In this document: positions 8,800-14,766 of the stretch, piece by piece | Layout: each line of letters starts with the position of its first letter | Position numbering within the stretch: the first letter of the stretch is position 1 | NCBI GenBank assembly: GCA_028279155.1 | Contig: JANQST010000005.1 | Span: 1-14,766 of the forward strand | DNA: 14,766 nt | DNA from: Cyclobacteriaceae bacterium | GTDB lineage: Bacteria > Bacteroidota > Bacteroidia > Cytophagales > Cyclobacteriaceae | Direction: 5' to 3' | Made by a program: the position numbers and the translations under genes | Notes under the pieces: model-generated | What the model was told of the DNA's origin: nothing | Databases searched by the model: none | Seen by the model: the letters and a program-made list of their open reading frames with translations, nothing else

Positions 8800-8807
8800 C
8801 AAAGATA
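8800..8807 (-). promoter_or_regulatory. possible Bacteroidetes -7 element for gyrB
   Basis: On the minus strand this reads TATCTTTG, an exact TAnnTTTG match. It lies in the 190-bp gap between gyrB and the upstream terminator and would give a leader of roughly 95 nt. No TTTG is found at -33. The call therefore rests on the -7 match and on the intergenic location downstream of a terminator. Confidence 0.45.
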
Positions 8808-8844
8808 CATAATTAGGGCCTTTTTTGACTAGTTTTTTCTGCTC

Positions 8845-8868
8845 AAAAAAGCAACCTAAAAAAGGTTG
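8845..8868 (-). terminator. rho-independent terminator of the MORN/CoA-binding operon
   Basis: Read on the minus strand, CAACCT and AGGTTG form a six-base-pair stem (8852-8868) around a five-base loop of T. The stem is followed within one base by six T residues (8850-8845). It starts about 20 bp after the stop of the CoA-binding gene and insulates that operon from gyrB, which reads in the same direction. The stem is short and only half GC, so efficiency may be modest. Confidence 0.7.
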
Positions 8869-8888
8869 TACCTAAGCTTTTGTAAGCG

Positions 8889-9254
8889 TTAATAAGTGCC
8901 TGCAGAAAGCATGACTAATGTACATGCCTCAAGCACTTCTATGCCATTGGAATTGGCTGTTGAAAATAGTCTTGGATTTTCTGTACCTGGATTAAAAATG
9001 ATCCTTTTGGGATTAAGGGAAAGTATGTATTCTTCCCATTCATGAAGGTTTTTAGGTCCAACATACAATGTAATCGTGTCTATGTCTTCGATTTTTGGAT
9101 GAAGTTTTAAATCTAAAATTTGCTTCCCTGCCAATAGCCCTTTTCTAATTCCAATCGGGACTAATTCATGTCCATGTTGTACCAATTTGTTTCCAGCTAG
9201 ATAGGCGTATCGGTTTGGGTTGGGGGTGGCTCCAATCAGCACTGTTTTTTTCAT
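8889..9254 (-). CDS. CoA-binding domain protein (CoA_binding_2, YccU-like)
   Basis: A 121-residue protein made of a single Rossmann-type CoA-binding domain. The N-terminus MKKTVLIGATPNPNRYAY carries the strand plus glycine loop of this family (compare GAS...P in YccU-type proteins), followed by GHELVPIG (residues 28-35), TITLYVGP (60-67), KRIIFNPGTEN (83-93) and EACTLVMLS (109-117). It resembles the nucleotide-binding part of succinyl-CoA synthetase alpha subunits without the catalytic domains; its cellular role is unknown. Its ATG overlaps the stop of the upstream MORN-repeat gene (TAATG), implying translational coupling. A terminator follows. The family call is good, but the ligand is inferred from the family only. 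Confidence 0.88.
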   Translation of the reverse strand: MKKTVLIGATPNPNRYAYLAGNKLVQHGHELVPIGIRKGLLAGKQILDLKLHPKIEDIDTITLYVGPKNLHEWEEYILSLNPKRIIFNPGTENPRLFSTANSNGIEVLEACTLVMLSAGTY

Positions 9255-11095
9255 TATTGCGTCTTGCTTTTATTGTCGGGACCAGCGAACCCGAAATTAA
9301 GTCCAAAGGTGATTGGAAAATAAAGGGATGATTCAATTTTAGGGTTAAAGTAGTTGTCAAAATTTGGGTCTTCTGTATTTCTTTCAAAGGACCTGTTTGC
9401 TGCATTGACACCCAGGAATACATCTACTGTCCAGCCCGAATCACCTACATCTCTCATCCATCTGGATCCAATGAGTACGCCATAAGCAAAACCAGATTCT
9501 ACAAGCTTACCCAAAACCAACTGAGGTCCAGGAAAAACGATGGATCGATCAAGGAAATTAACCTTGTAATTAATTCGGGTATAGCTCAATTGATGTCCAA
9601 AATAAAACATGCCAAACTTTCCATCTTTATGGTAAAATTTTTGACGCAAATTGATTCTGCTGCCTCGTTCAAATAGGACATCATTTTTGATGTTATCATT
9701 GGAGATAAAAAATGGATCGCGGAACAAGTCTAGTTGAAGTTCATAGCCGAGACGTTCCTGCTTATAGTACTCAATTGCAATCGGTAATTTGCTATCAGCT
9801 AACCAAAGGGGATTTGTGCCTAATATGACTCCTTGATACTCATTAATTCTGTATTGAAAATAGCGTAGACCTCTTCGTTTAAATCTATACTCAGGCTTAT
9901 CAAAACCTTCACTGTCATCAAGAGACAGATCCCTTGATTGCCTCGTTTTGAAAATCGGTTTTTCGTTTTCATATATAGGGAAATAGGTTCCGGCAAGAGA
10001 TCCATCCGGATTGTAAAGGGTCCATTCATCAACGCGCTTGTCATCTTCTATTGGGCCTTCCATTTTGAGTGTACCGTTTCTGTAAAATCCCCTATAGTTT
10101 CCCTTACCACTCTTAAAATCAGCTTCTCCTTCAACTTGTCCATCTTCATCATAATAGATCCATTTACCTTCTTTTTTTTCATCAATTAGCTTACCAGTGG
10201 CTTTCTTTCCTCCATTTGTGTAGTATTCGGAAAAATTTCCAGAGCCACTATCAAATTCAACCTCACCTTGAACCTCTCCGGAAGGGTAGAACAGTTTCCA
10301 ATAGCCTTCTTTTTTATCTTGTTCGATTAGTCCAGACTGCTTAAGAGTTCCATTCTCATGGTAATAGCTCCATTCTCCCGCTCTGAGACCCTTCTGATAG
10401 CTTCCAATAGCCCTGTTTTGACCATTCTTATGCAAGTACCTCCATGGACCTGAGCGTAAACCATTTTCAAAGCCACCCACAGCCTCAACTTCTCCTGATT
10501 CATAATAGTAGATCCACTCTCCGGTGCTTTTTTCATCCAATGTTTCTCCCTCCATTCGAATATTTCCAAAGGGATAGAACTCTTTATATGTGCCTTTCCT
10601 TTCAGTGAAAAATGATTGCGCTTTTAAGCTTTGATCTTCATAGAAATAATTCCAAATACCAGCCTTTAGGTCTTCTTCATATTTACCTGCACTTTTTTCG
10701 CCCCCGTTTTCAAAATAGAAGGTCCAATCACCTTTTTTAATCTTATCATCTAAGGTGCCGCTGGATTTTATGTTTCCATTCTCAAAATAATATTCCCACT
10801 TTCCTTTTGGAATACCATTTTCAAACCTTCCAACGGCCTTTTTGCGGCCATTTTCATAGTAATAAGTCCAAATACTATCCGGTAGATTATTTGCGTACCA
10901 GCCGAAGGTTTGAAGCGACCCATTGGGATAAAAAGCTTCATAGGAACCATTCAGGGTTGAGTCTGAAAGTTCATAATGAAATACCTCCTTTAATTGCGTG
11001 CTATCCGATCCAAAATACTTCTTGCCTTGTATATTTTGACAAACAACTAAAAGAGGTAGATTAAAAATAACAATATGTATAGCGATTTTATACAT
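9254..11095 (-). CDS. secreted MORN-repeat (YwqK-type) protein with C-terminal probable outer-membrane domain
   Basis: A 613-residue exported protein. The ORF is open to 11188, but translation from the ATG at 11095 puts a signal-like segment, MYKIAIHIVIFNLPLLVVC, at the N-terminus, so this start is preferred. Residues about 51-375 hold some 14 tandem units of about 22-26 residues with the pattern Y-[YF]-x-NG-x-x-[KR]-x-x-G...G-x-W, the MORN-variant repeat often annotated as YwqK-family antitoxin. The remainder (about 384-613) has no repeats. It is rich in alternating aromatic/polar strands and ends ESSLYFPITFGLNFGFAG, which resembles an outer-membrane beta-barrel; this part is inferred. The antitoxin label is an annotation habit, and no toxin partner is present. 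The downstream CoA-binding gene overlaps it by one base. No confident promoter was found for it. Confidence 0.85.
   Translation of the reverse strand: MYKIAIHIVIFNLPLLVVCQNIQGKKYFGSDSTQLKEVFHYELSDSTLNGSYEAFYPNGSLQTFGWYANNLPDSIWTYYYENGRKKAVGRFENGIPKGKWEYYFENGNIKSSGTLDDKIKKGDWTFYFENGGEKSAGKYEEDLKAGIWNYFYEDQSLKAQSFFTERKGTYKEFYPFGNIRMEGETLDEKSTGEWIYYYESGEVEAVGGFENGLRSGPWRYLHKNGQNRAIGSYQKGLRAGEWSYYHENGTLKQSGLIEQDKKEGYWKLFYPSGEVQGEVEFDSGSGNFSEYYTNGGKKATGKLIDEKKEGKWIYYDEDGQVEGEADFKSGKGNYRGFYRNGTLKMEGPIEDDKRVDEWTLYNPDGSLAGTYFPIYENEKPIFKTRQSRDLSLDDSEGFDKPEYRFKRRGLRYFQYRINEYQGVILGTNPLWLADSKLPIAIEYYKQERLGYELQLDLFRDPFFISNDNIKNDVLFERGSRINLRQKFYHKDGKFGMFYFGHQLSYTRINYKVNFLDRSIVFPGPQLVLGKLVESGFAYGVLIGSRWMRDVGDSGWTVDVFLGVNAANRSFERNTEDPNFDNYFNPKIESSLYFPITFGLNFGFAGPDNKSKTQ
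9973..10945 (-). repeat. tandem MORN-variant coding repeats (about 14 units)
   Basis: This section encodes about 14 consecutive 22-26-residue units such as YYYENGRKKAVGRFENG, YYFENGNIKSSGTLDD, YYYESGEVEAVGGFENG and YYHENGTLKQSGLIEQ, most ending in G-x-W. Units 5, 10 and 12 are slightly shorter and end in Y or F instead of W. The repeats are clear in protein but diverged in DNA, so they are old and unlikely to vary in copy number by slippage. Confidence 0.85.
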
Positions 11096-11158
11096 TAAGC
11101 AAGCGTGTGTATTTCTTCTACATTTATCAGCATACTTTATATGTTTGATGAGGGTAAT

Positions 11159-11179
11159 GAGAGTTGAGAAATAACTCTC
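11159..11179. promoter_or_regulatory. inverted repeat in the divergent MORN/acyl-CoA dehydrogenase promoter region
   Basis: GAGAGTT and AACTCTC form perfect seven-base arms separated by seven bases. The site lies between the signal-peptide start of the MORN gene and the predicted promoter of the dehydrogenase. It has no adjacent T tract, so it is more likely an operator or a leader hairpin than a terminator. No regulator gene is nearby. Confidence 0.3.
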
Positions 11180-11195
11180 TATTTCCAATCATCTG

Positions 11196-11225
11196 TTTTA
11201 TTGCAGATATAAGAGTGTAAATTTG
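11196..11225 (+). promoter_or_regulatory. predicted Bacteroidetes promoter for the glutaryl-CoA dehydrogenase-type gene
   Basis: TAAATTTG at 11218-11225 matches the TAnnTTTG -7 consensus exactly. TTTT at 11196-11199 matches three of four bases of the -33 TTTG, with an 18-base spacer close to the usual spacing. Transcription would start near 11232 and give a leader of about 34 nt to the ATG at 11266. Confidence 0.55.
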
Positions 11226-11265
11226 CGCCAAAATTTTAACAACCGATATAACTCTATACGTTCCA

Positions 11266-12462
11266 ATGAGTGAAGAAAAGCGAAATTTTGTAGATGAATT
11301 TGAATCTCCGGATCATTACCACATCGATGATTTGTTAACTGAAGAACACAAGCTGATACGTTCATCTGTAAGGGATTTTGTAAAAAAGGAGATCACACCG
11401 TTTATTGAAGGGTGGGCTGAGAAGAATCATTTTCCAAATGAGATTGTCAAGAAATTCGGTGAGGTAGGTGCTTTTGGGCCTACAATACCGCTTGAATATG
11501 GAGGAGGAGGATTGGACTATATATCGTATGGTCTGATTATGCAGGAGATCGAAAGAGGAGATTCAGGGATGCGATCAACAGCTTCAGTCCAGGGTTCACT
11601 TGTGATGTACCCGATTTTCGCTTATGGGTCAGAGGAGCAAAAACAGAAATACTTACCCAAATTGGGGTCAGGAGAGTGGCTAGGTTGTTTTGGTCTCACA
11701 GAACCCAATCATGGCTCAAATCCTAGCGGAATGGAAACACATTTCGAGGATAAAGGTAATCATTACCTTTTGAATGGTGCTAAAATGTGGATTTCTAATT
11801 CGCCGCAAGCCGATGTTGCTGTGGTCTGGGCAAAAAACGAAGAAGGTAGAATCCACGGACTGATCGTTGAGAGAGGTATGGAAGGATTCACCACTCCCGA
11901 AACACATGGAAAATGGTCGTTGCGCGCGTCATGCACAGGTGAACTAGTGTTCAGTGATGTGAAAGTGCCTAAGGAAAACCTTCTTCCTGGAAAAAATGGG
12001 TTAGGAGCACCGATGGGATGTCTGGACAAGGCTAGATACGGGATTGCATGGGGAGCCGTTGGAGCGGCCATGGACTGCTATGACTCAGCAAGAAGATACG
12101 CTCTTGAAAGAATTCAATTTGATAAGCCAATAGCTTCATTCCAGCTTGTTCAGAAGAAATTAGCAGAAATGTTAACTGAAATTACAAAAGCTCAGTTATT
12201 GAACTGGAAGCTGGGTAAAATGATGGATGAGGGGAAAGCCACTACTGCTCAAATCTCCACGGCAAAAAGGAATGCAGTAGAAATTGCTTTGAACATTGCA
12301 CGAGAGGCACGACAAATCCATGGTGGAATGGGGATCACTGGCGAGTATCCAATGATGCGTCACATGATGAATCTTGAGTCAGTGGTTACCTACGAAGGAA
12401 CTCACGACATTCATTTGTTGATCTTAGGTGCAGAAATAACAGGGATTCCAGCGTTTAAATAG
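11266..12462 (+). CDS. gcdH: acyl-CoA dehydrogenase, glutaryl-CoA dehydrogenase type
   Basis: An FAD flavoenzyme of 398 residues, predicted to oxidise and decarboxylate glutaryl-CoA to crotonyl-CoA in lysine/tryptophan or aromatic degradation. It follows human glutaryl-CoA dehydrogenase closely in remembered sequence. Matching stretches are ERGDSGMRSTASVQGSLVM with Arg103/Ser104 at the glutaryl-binding position, GCFGLTEPNHGS at 130-141 for FAD binding, and WSLRASCTGE at 217-226. The ending VTYEGTHDIHLLILG follows, with Glu377 as the predicted catalytic base, and then ITGIPAF. The arginine next to the active site is what separates this group from ordinary short-chain dehydrogenases. No electron-transfer flavoprotein or other pathway gene lies next to it. 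Its 3' end overlaps the convergent phosphorylase gene by 8 bp. Confidence 0.92.
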   Translation: MSEEKRNFVDEFESPDHYHIDDLLTEEHKLIRSSVRDFVKKEITPFIEGWAEKNHFPNEIVKKFGEVGAFGPTIPLEYGGGGLDYISYGLIMQEIERGDSGMRSTASVQGSLVMYPIFAYGSEEQKQKYLPKLGSGEWLGCFGLTEPNHGSNPSGMETHFEDKGNHYLLNGAKMWISNSPQADVAVVWAKNEEGRIHGLIVERGMEGFTTPETHGKWSLRASCTGELVFSDVKVPKENLLPGKNGLGAPMGCLDKARYGIAWGAVGAAMDCYDSARRYALERIQFDKPIASFQLVQKKLAEMLTEITKAQLLNWKLGKMMDEGKATTAQISTAKRNAVEIALNIAREARQIHGGMGITGEYPMMRHMMNLESVVTYEGTHDIHLLILGAEITGIPAFK

Positions 12463-13273
12463 TTTTTAATAGCTGCTTAAATAGAACTACCAAGTCCTTT
12501 TCTGCCTCCTTGGCAGTTGCAATGATATCTTCTATGTTGATGGGTTGAAGATTGTCTGGATCACAATCATCAGTAAGTACGGAAATTGCGGCAACTGGAA
12601 GATTCATCTGATTAGCCGCAATAACTTCAGGAACAGTGGACATTCCAACCACGTCGGCACCAATTTGTCTTAAATATCTATATTCAGCCCGTGTCTCAAG
12701 GTTTGGTCCGGCAACTGAAACGTAGACGCCTTTGTTTAGCTTGATGTTTTGCTTTTGAGCCAATTGAGTCAATAGGTTGTTTAACTCCTGATCATACGGG
12801 GCACTCATATCCGTGAAAATTGGGCCAAAAGCAGCTGCTTCTGTTCCACGCAATGGACTGTCAGGCTGTAAGTTGATGTGATCATCTATTAGCATAAGCT
12901 CGCCTTTTTTCCAATCCAAATTCATGGACCCACCGGCATTGGAGATTAGAAGCCTTTCAATACCAAGTTCGTTTAAAACTCGTACAGGAAAGACAACCTC
13001 GGCCATTGAGTAGCCTTCGTAAAAGTGAAACCTGCCTTGCATAGCAATGATTGTTTTATCTTCCAGTTTTCCATAGATCAATTTCCCTTTATGGAATTCC
13101 ACGGTTGCAATGGGAAAATGTGGAATTTCGGAATAATCAATTTCAGCTTCAACTGTGATCTCATCTACCAATGCACCAAGTCCAGTTCCTAGAATAATCC
13201 CTACATCAGCAGCGTTGAATCCTTTACTGGACAAGTAATTAGCGGCTTCCTTTACTTTTTCTACTAGTTCCAT
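12455..13273 (-). CDS. purine nucleoside phosphorylase (PNP-I, trimeric type)
   Basis: A 272-residue cytoplasmic salvage enzyme that cleaves purine nucleosides with phosphate to free base and (deoxy)ribose-1-phosphate. Family motifs are the phosphate loop GIILGTGLG at 25-33, QGRFHFYEGY at 79-88 (Arg81 and His83 contact phosphate and ribose), LISNAGGSMN at 109-118, VAGPNLETRAEYR at 187-199 with the base-binding Glu193, and MSTVPEVIAA at 211-220. The length matches the trimeric PunA/mammalian PNP type. Residue 235 in SVLTDDCDPD is Asp where the human enzyme has the purine-contacting Asn243; see the finding. The gene lies 27 bp downstream of the aminotransferase, so co-transcription is likely. 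An AAAGAG just before the ATG may serve as a ribosome-binding site. Confidence 0.94.
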   Translation of the reverse strand: MELVEKVKEAANYLSSKGFNAADVGIILGTGLGALVDEITVEAEIDYSEIPHFPIATVEFHKGKLIYGKLEDKTIIAMQGRFHFYEGYSMAEVVFPVRVLNELGIERLLISNAGGSMNLDWKKGELMLIDDHINLQPDSPLRGTEAAAFGPIFTDMSAPYDQELNNLLTQLAQKQNIKLNKGVYVSVAGPNLETRAEYRYLRQIGADVVGMSTVPEVIAANQMNLPVAAISVLTDDCDPDNLQPINIEDIIATAKEAEKDLVVLFKQLLKTI

Positions 13274-13300
13274 TGCTCTTTAATTAGTGATAGCTCTGAA

Positions 13301-14479
13301 TCAACCAATTGCTTTCAAAATGAGTTCGCAACAATACTGAATTTCTTCTTCAGATATTGTCAGAGGGGGTGCAATTCGCATTGATGCATTTTCAAACAAG
13401 AACCAGTCAGTTACAACTCCCAACTCAATTCCTCTATCTATAATTGGCTTAAGAATTTCGTATGATTCGAATTGAACAGCCATCATTAGGCCTTGACTCC
13501 TGATTTTTTTGATTTTGGGATGTTTCAGTAATTCAAGAAATAGTTTTTCCTTTTCTTGAACTTGCTCTATTAAGTTGCTTTCAGATATAACCTGAATAGT
13601 AGCCAATGCTGCTGCAGCAGATACTGGATGGCCTCCAAAAGTTGAAATATGACCCAGCACAGGATCATTCATAAGGACGCTTGTAATTTTTTTGTCTGAG
13701 ATAAAGCAGCTGATTGGCATTCCACCGCCCATCCCTTTAGCACTTAGCAAGATGTCTGGAGTAATGTCATAATGATCAAATGCCCAAAATTTGCCCGTTC
13801 TTCCAAAGCCACATTGAATTTCATCCAGGATTAGCAATGTCCCTGTTTGATTACATTTCTCTCTAGCTGCCTTGAAGTATGCCGAATTTGCAGTTCTTAC
13901 TCCTGCTTCACCTTGGACTGTTTCGATAATAAAGGCTGCGGTTTGGTCACTAATAAATTTCAGATCTTTAACATCACCAAAATTCACATGCCTTACCTCA
14001 GGTAAGAGCGGTCGGAAATTTCGTTTTAATTCTTCGTTGCCAGTGACAGAAAGAGCACCGTGAGAGGAGCCATGATAGGCATTTATACATGAAATAATTT
14101 CTCGTCGGCCAGTATATCGTTTGGCTAGTTTTAATGCACCTTCAACCGCCTCACTTCCGGAATTCAGGAGGTAAACAGAATTAAGATTTTCTGGCAATGT
14201 TGAGCATAATGCTTCTGCCAACTTCACTTGCGGGCTTTGGACATATTCCCCATAAACCATCACATGGAGATGTTTATCCACCTGGTCTTTGATTGCCGCA
14301 ACTATTTTCGGGTGTCTATGACCAACAGATGAAACACCGATTCCAGAAATAAGATCGATGTATTTTTTTTCAGAATAATCAAATAAATGAATTCCTTCTG
14401 CTGAAGCTATTTCCAACATCAAGGGTGTTTCTGATGTTTGGGATAAATGATCGAGAAATAGCTGCCTTTGCGATAACAT
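13301..14479 (-). CDS. class III pyridoxal-phosphate aminotransferase (acetylornithine/aspartate aminotransferase family)
   Basis: A 392-residue PLP enzyme of fold type I. From the ATG at 14479 it reads MLSQRQLFLDHLSQTSETPL, a natural N-terminus. The frame is open to a TTG at 14503, but the extra eight residues (MTCCIFAI) look non-native. Landmarks are GIGVSSVGHRHP at 46-57, NSGSEA at 106-111 for PLP phosphate, AYHG at 134-137, LDEIQCGFGRTG at 218-229 with Asp219 at the pyridine nitrogen, and AKGMGGGMPI with the PLP Schiff-base Lys248. The amino donor is uncertain: ornithine, acetylornithine, 4-aminobutyrate and related amines are all used in this class. The neighbours (transketolase and purine phosphorylase) do not point to arginine biosynthesis. 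It is probably the first or second gene of an operon with the phosphorylase. Confidence 0.92.
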   Translation of the reverse strand: MLSQRQLFLDHLSQTSETPLMLEIASAEGIHLFDYSEKKYIDLISGIGVSSVGHRHPKIVAAIKDQVDKHLHVMVYGEYVQSPQVKLAEALCSTLPENLNSVYLLNSGSEAVEGALKLAKRYTGRREIISCINAYHGSSHGALSVTGNEELKRNFRPLLPEVRHVNFGDVKDLKFISDQTAAFIIETVQGEAGVRTANSAYFKAAREKCNQTGTLLILDEIQCGFGRTGKFWAFDHYDITPDILLSAKGMGGGMPISCFISDKKITSVLMNDPVLGHISTFGGHPVSAAAALATIQVISESNLIEQVQEKEKLFLELLKHPKIKKIRSQGLMMAVQFESYEILKPIIDRGIELGVVTDWFLFENASMRIAPPLTISEEEIQYCCELILKAIG

Positions 14480-14481
14480 AA

Positions 14482-14524
14482 TTGCAAAAATGCAACAGGT
14501 CAACTACTCTAAAACGTTTTAGAG
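14482..14524. promoter_or_regulatory. two inverted repeats between transketolase and aminotransferase genes
   Basis: The 51-bp gap holds an 18-bp perfect palindrome, CTCTAAAACGTTTTAGAG (14507-14524), six bases after the transketolase stop. It also holds a second inverted repeat, TTGCA-AAAA-TGCAA (14482-14495), which ends two bases before the aminotransferase ATG. Neither is followed by a clear T tract in the direction of transcription. An RNA hairpin at an operon junction or an operator site are both possible. Confidence 0.4.
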
Positions 14525-14530
14525 GGATTA

Positions 14531-14766
14531 TTACTGTTTTCGTGCGATTGCTTTTTTCGCCTTCTCAACAATGTCATTGACACCTAAACCATATTTATCG
14601 AGCAATTCTTCTGGCTTTCCGCTTTCTCCGAATTGATCATTCACAGCTACAAATTCTTGAGGTGCAAGGTGATTTGTAACGATCGTTTGTGCAATGCTTT
14701 CACCAAGTCCACCAGCGGCTTGATGCTCTTCTGCAGAAACGGCGCAACCTGTTTTAGCAATTGACT
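14531..14766 (-). CDS. transketolase, C-terminal part (partial)
   Basis: The last 78 residues of a transketolase or C-terminal transketolase subunit, cut by the right window edge; the TAA stop is at 14533-14531. The visible translation includes KTGCAVSAEEHQAAGGLGES, then QEFVAVNDQFGESGKPEELLDKYGLG, and ends in a basic KKAIARKQ. AEEHQxxGGLG and the FGESGKPxELLxKYGL segment are standard for the transketolase C-terminal (Rossmann-like) domain. Bacteroidetes often carry a split transketolase, with this as the second, roughly 310-residue gene, but the window does not show whether that holds here. It takes part in the non-oxidative pentose phosphate pathway, upstream of the aminotransferase and in the same direction. 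Confidence 0.93.
   Translation of the reverse strand, partial: SIAKTGCAVSAEEHQAAGGLGESIAQTIVTNHLAPQEFVAVNDQFGESGKPEELLDKYGLGVNDIVEKAKKAIARKQ

Noticed and set aside
9820..10950. Several short minus-strand ORFs in another frame of the MORN gene
   Set aside because: They are out-of-frame readings of the repeat-encoding DNA and lack independent starts or domains.
11096..11188. A 31-residue N-terminal extension of the MORN protein starting at 11188
   Set aside because: The extension (MEIESYFSTL...) is not signal-like and would bury the hydrophobic export segment that begins exactly at the ATG at 11095; it also runs through the inverted repeat in the promoter region.
11763..12071. A 102-codon minus-strand ORF inside the glutaryl-CoA dehydrogenase gene
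   Set aside because: It is antisense to conserved enzyme motifs and has no family resemblance; a chance open frame.
14480..14503. TTG start at 14503 for the aminotransferase
   Set aside because: It adds only MTCCIFAI, overlaps the inverted repeat, and the ATG at 14479 gives the expected start of the family.

Overview
The window looks like chromosomal housekeeping DNA from a marine-type Bacteroidetes (Bacteroidota), most likely in the Cytophagales; that placement is an inference. The support is AT-rich DNA, few Shine-Dalgarno sites, promoter elements of the Bacteroidetes TAnnTTTG type, a short (651-residue) GyrB, secreted DUF1573 and M1 peptidase proteins, YwqK-type MORN repeats, and a C-terminal transketolase segment. 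No tRNA, rRNA, insertion sequence, CRISPR array, integrase or phage gene was seen, and no stretch over 300 bases lacks a gene.

Layout. 1-725 (-): the N-terminal part of a Na+/Ca2+ exchanger, cut by the window edge. 844-3531 (-): trpS followed 12 bp later by a phosphohexomutase, probably co-transcribed. 3615-4697 (+): a secreted protein with three DUF1573-like domains. 4698-6542 (-): a secreted M1 metallopeptidase whose stop codon directly abuts that of the DUF1573 gene. 6621-6746 (+): a 41-residue, single-membrane-segment small ORF. 6743-8698 (-): gyrB, which overlaps the small ORF tail to tail through a shared CTAG. 8845-8868: a terminator hairpin for the next unit. 8889-11095 (-): a secreted MORN-repeat/probable beta-barrel protein, translationally coupled (TAATG) to a small CoA-binding Rossmann protein. 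11266-12462 (+): a glutaryl-CoA-dehydrogenase-type acyl-CoA dehydrogenase. 12455-13273 (-): a trimeric-type purine nucleoside phosphorylase. 13301-14479 (-): a class III aminotransferase 27 bp upstream of the phosphorylase. 14531-14766 (-): the C-terminal end of a transketolase.

The genes serve general metabolism (sugar phosphates, purine salvage, lysine/tryptophan or aromatic catabolism, amino-group transfer, pentose phosphate), DNA topology, translation and the cell envelope. I see no defence system or other obvious multi-gene novelty. The items most worth a second look are the 41-residue membrane ORF interlocked with the gyrB stop, the MORN-repeat/barrel fusion coupled to a CoA-binding protein, an Asn-to-Asp change at the purine-recognition position of the phosphorylase, two inverted repeats ahead of the aminotransferase, and the zero or negative spacing at all three convergent gene junctions.
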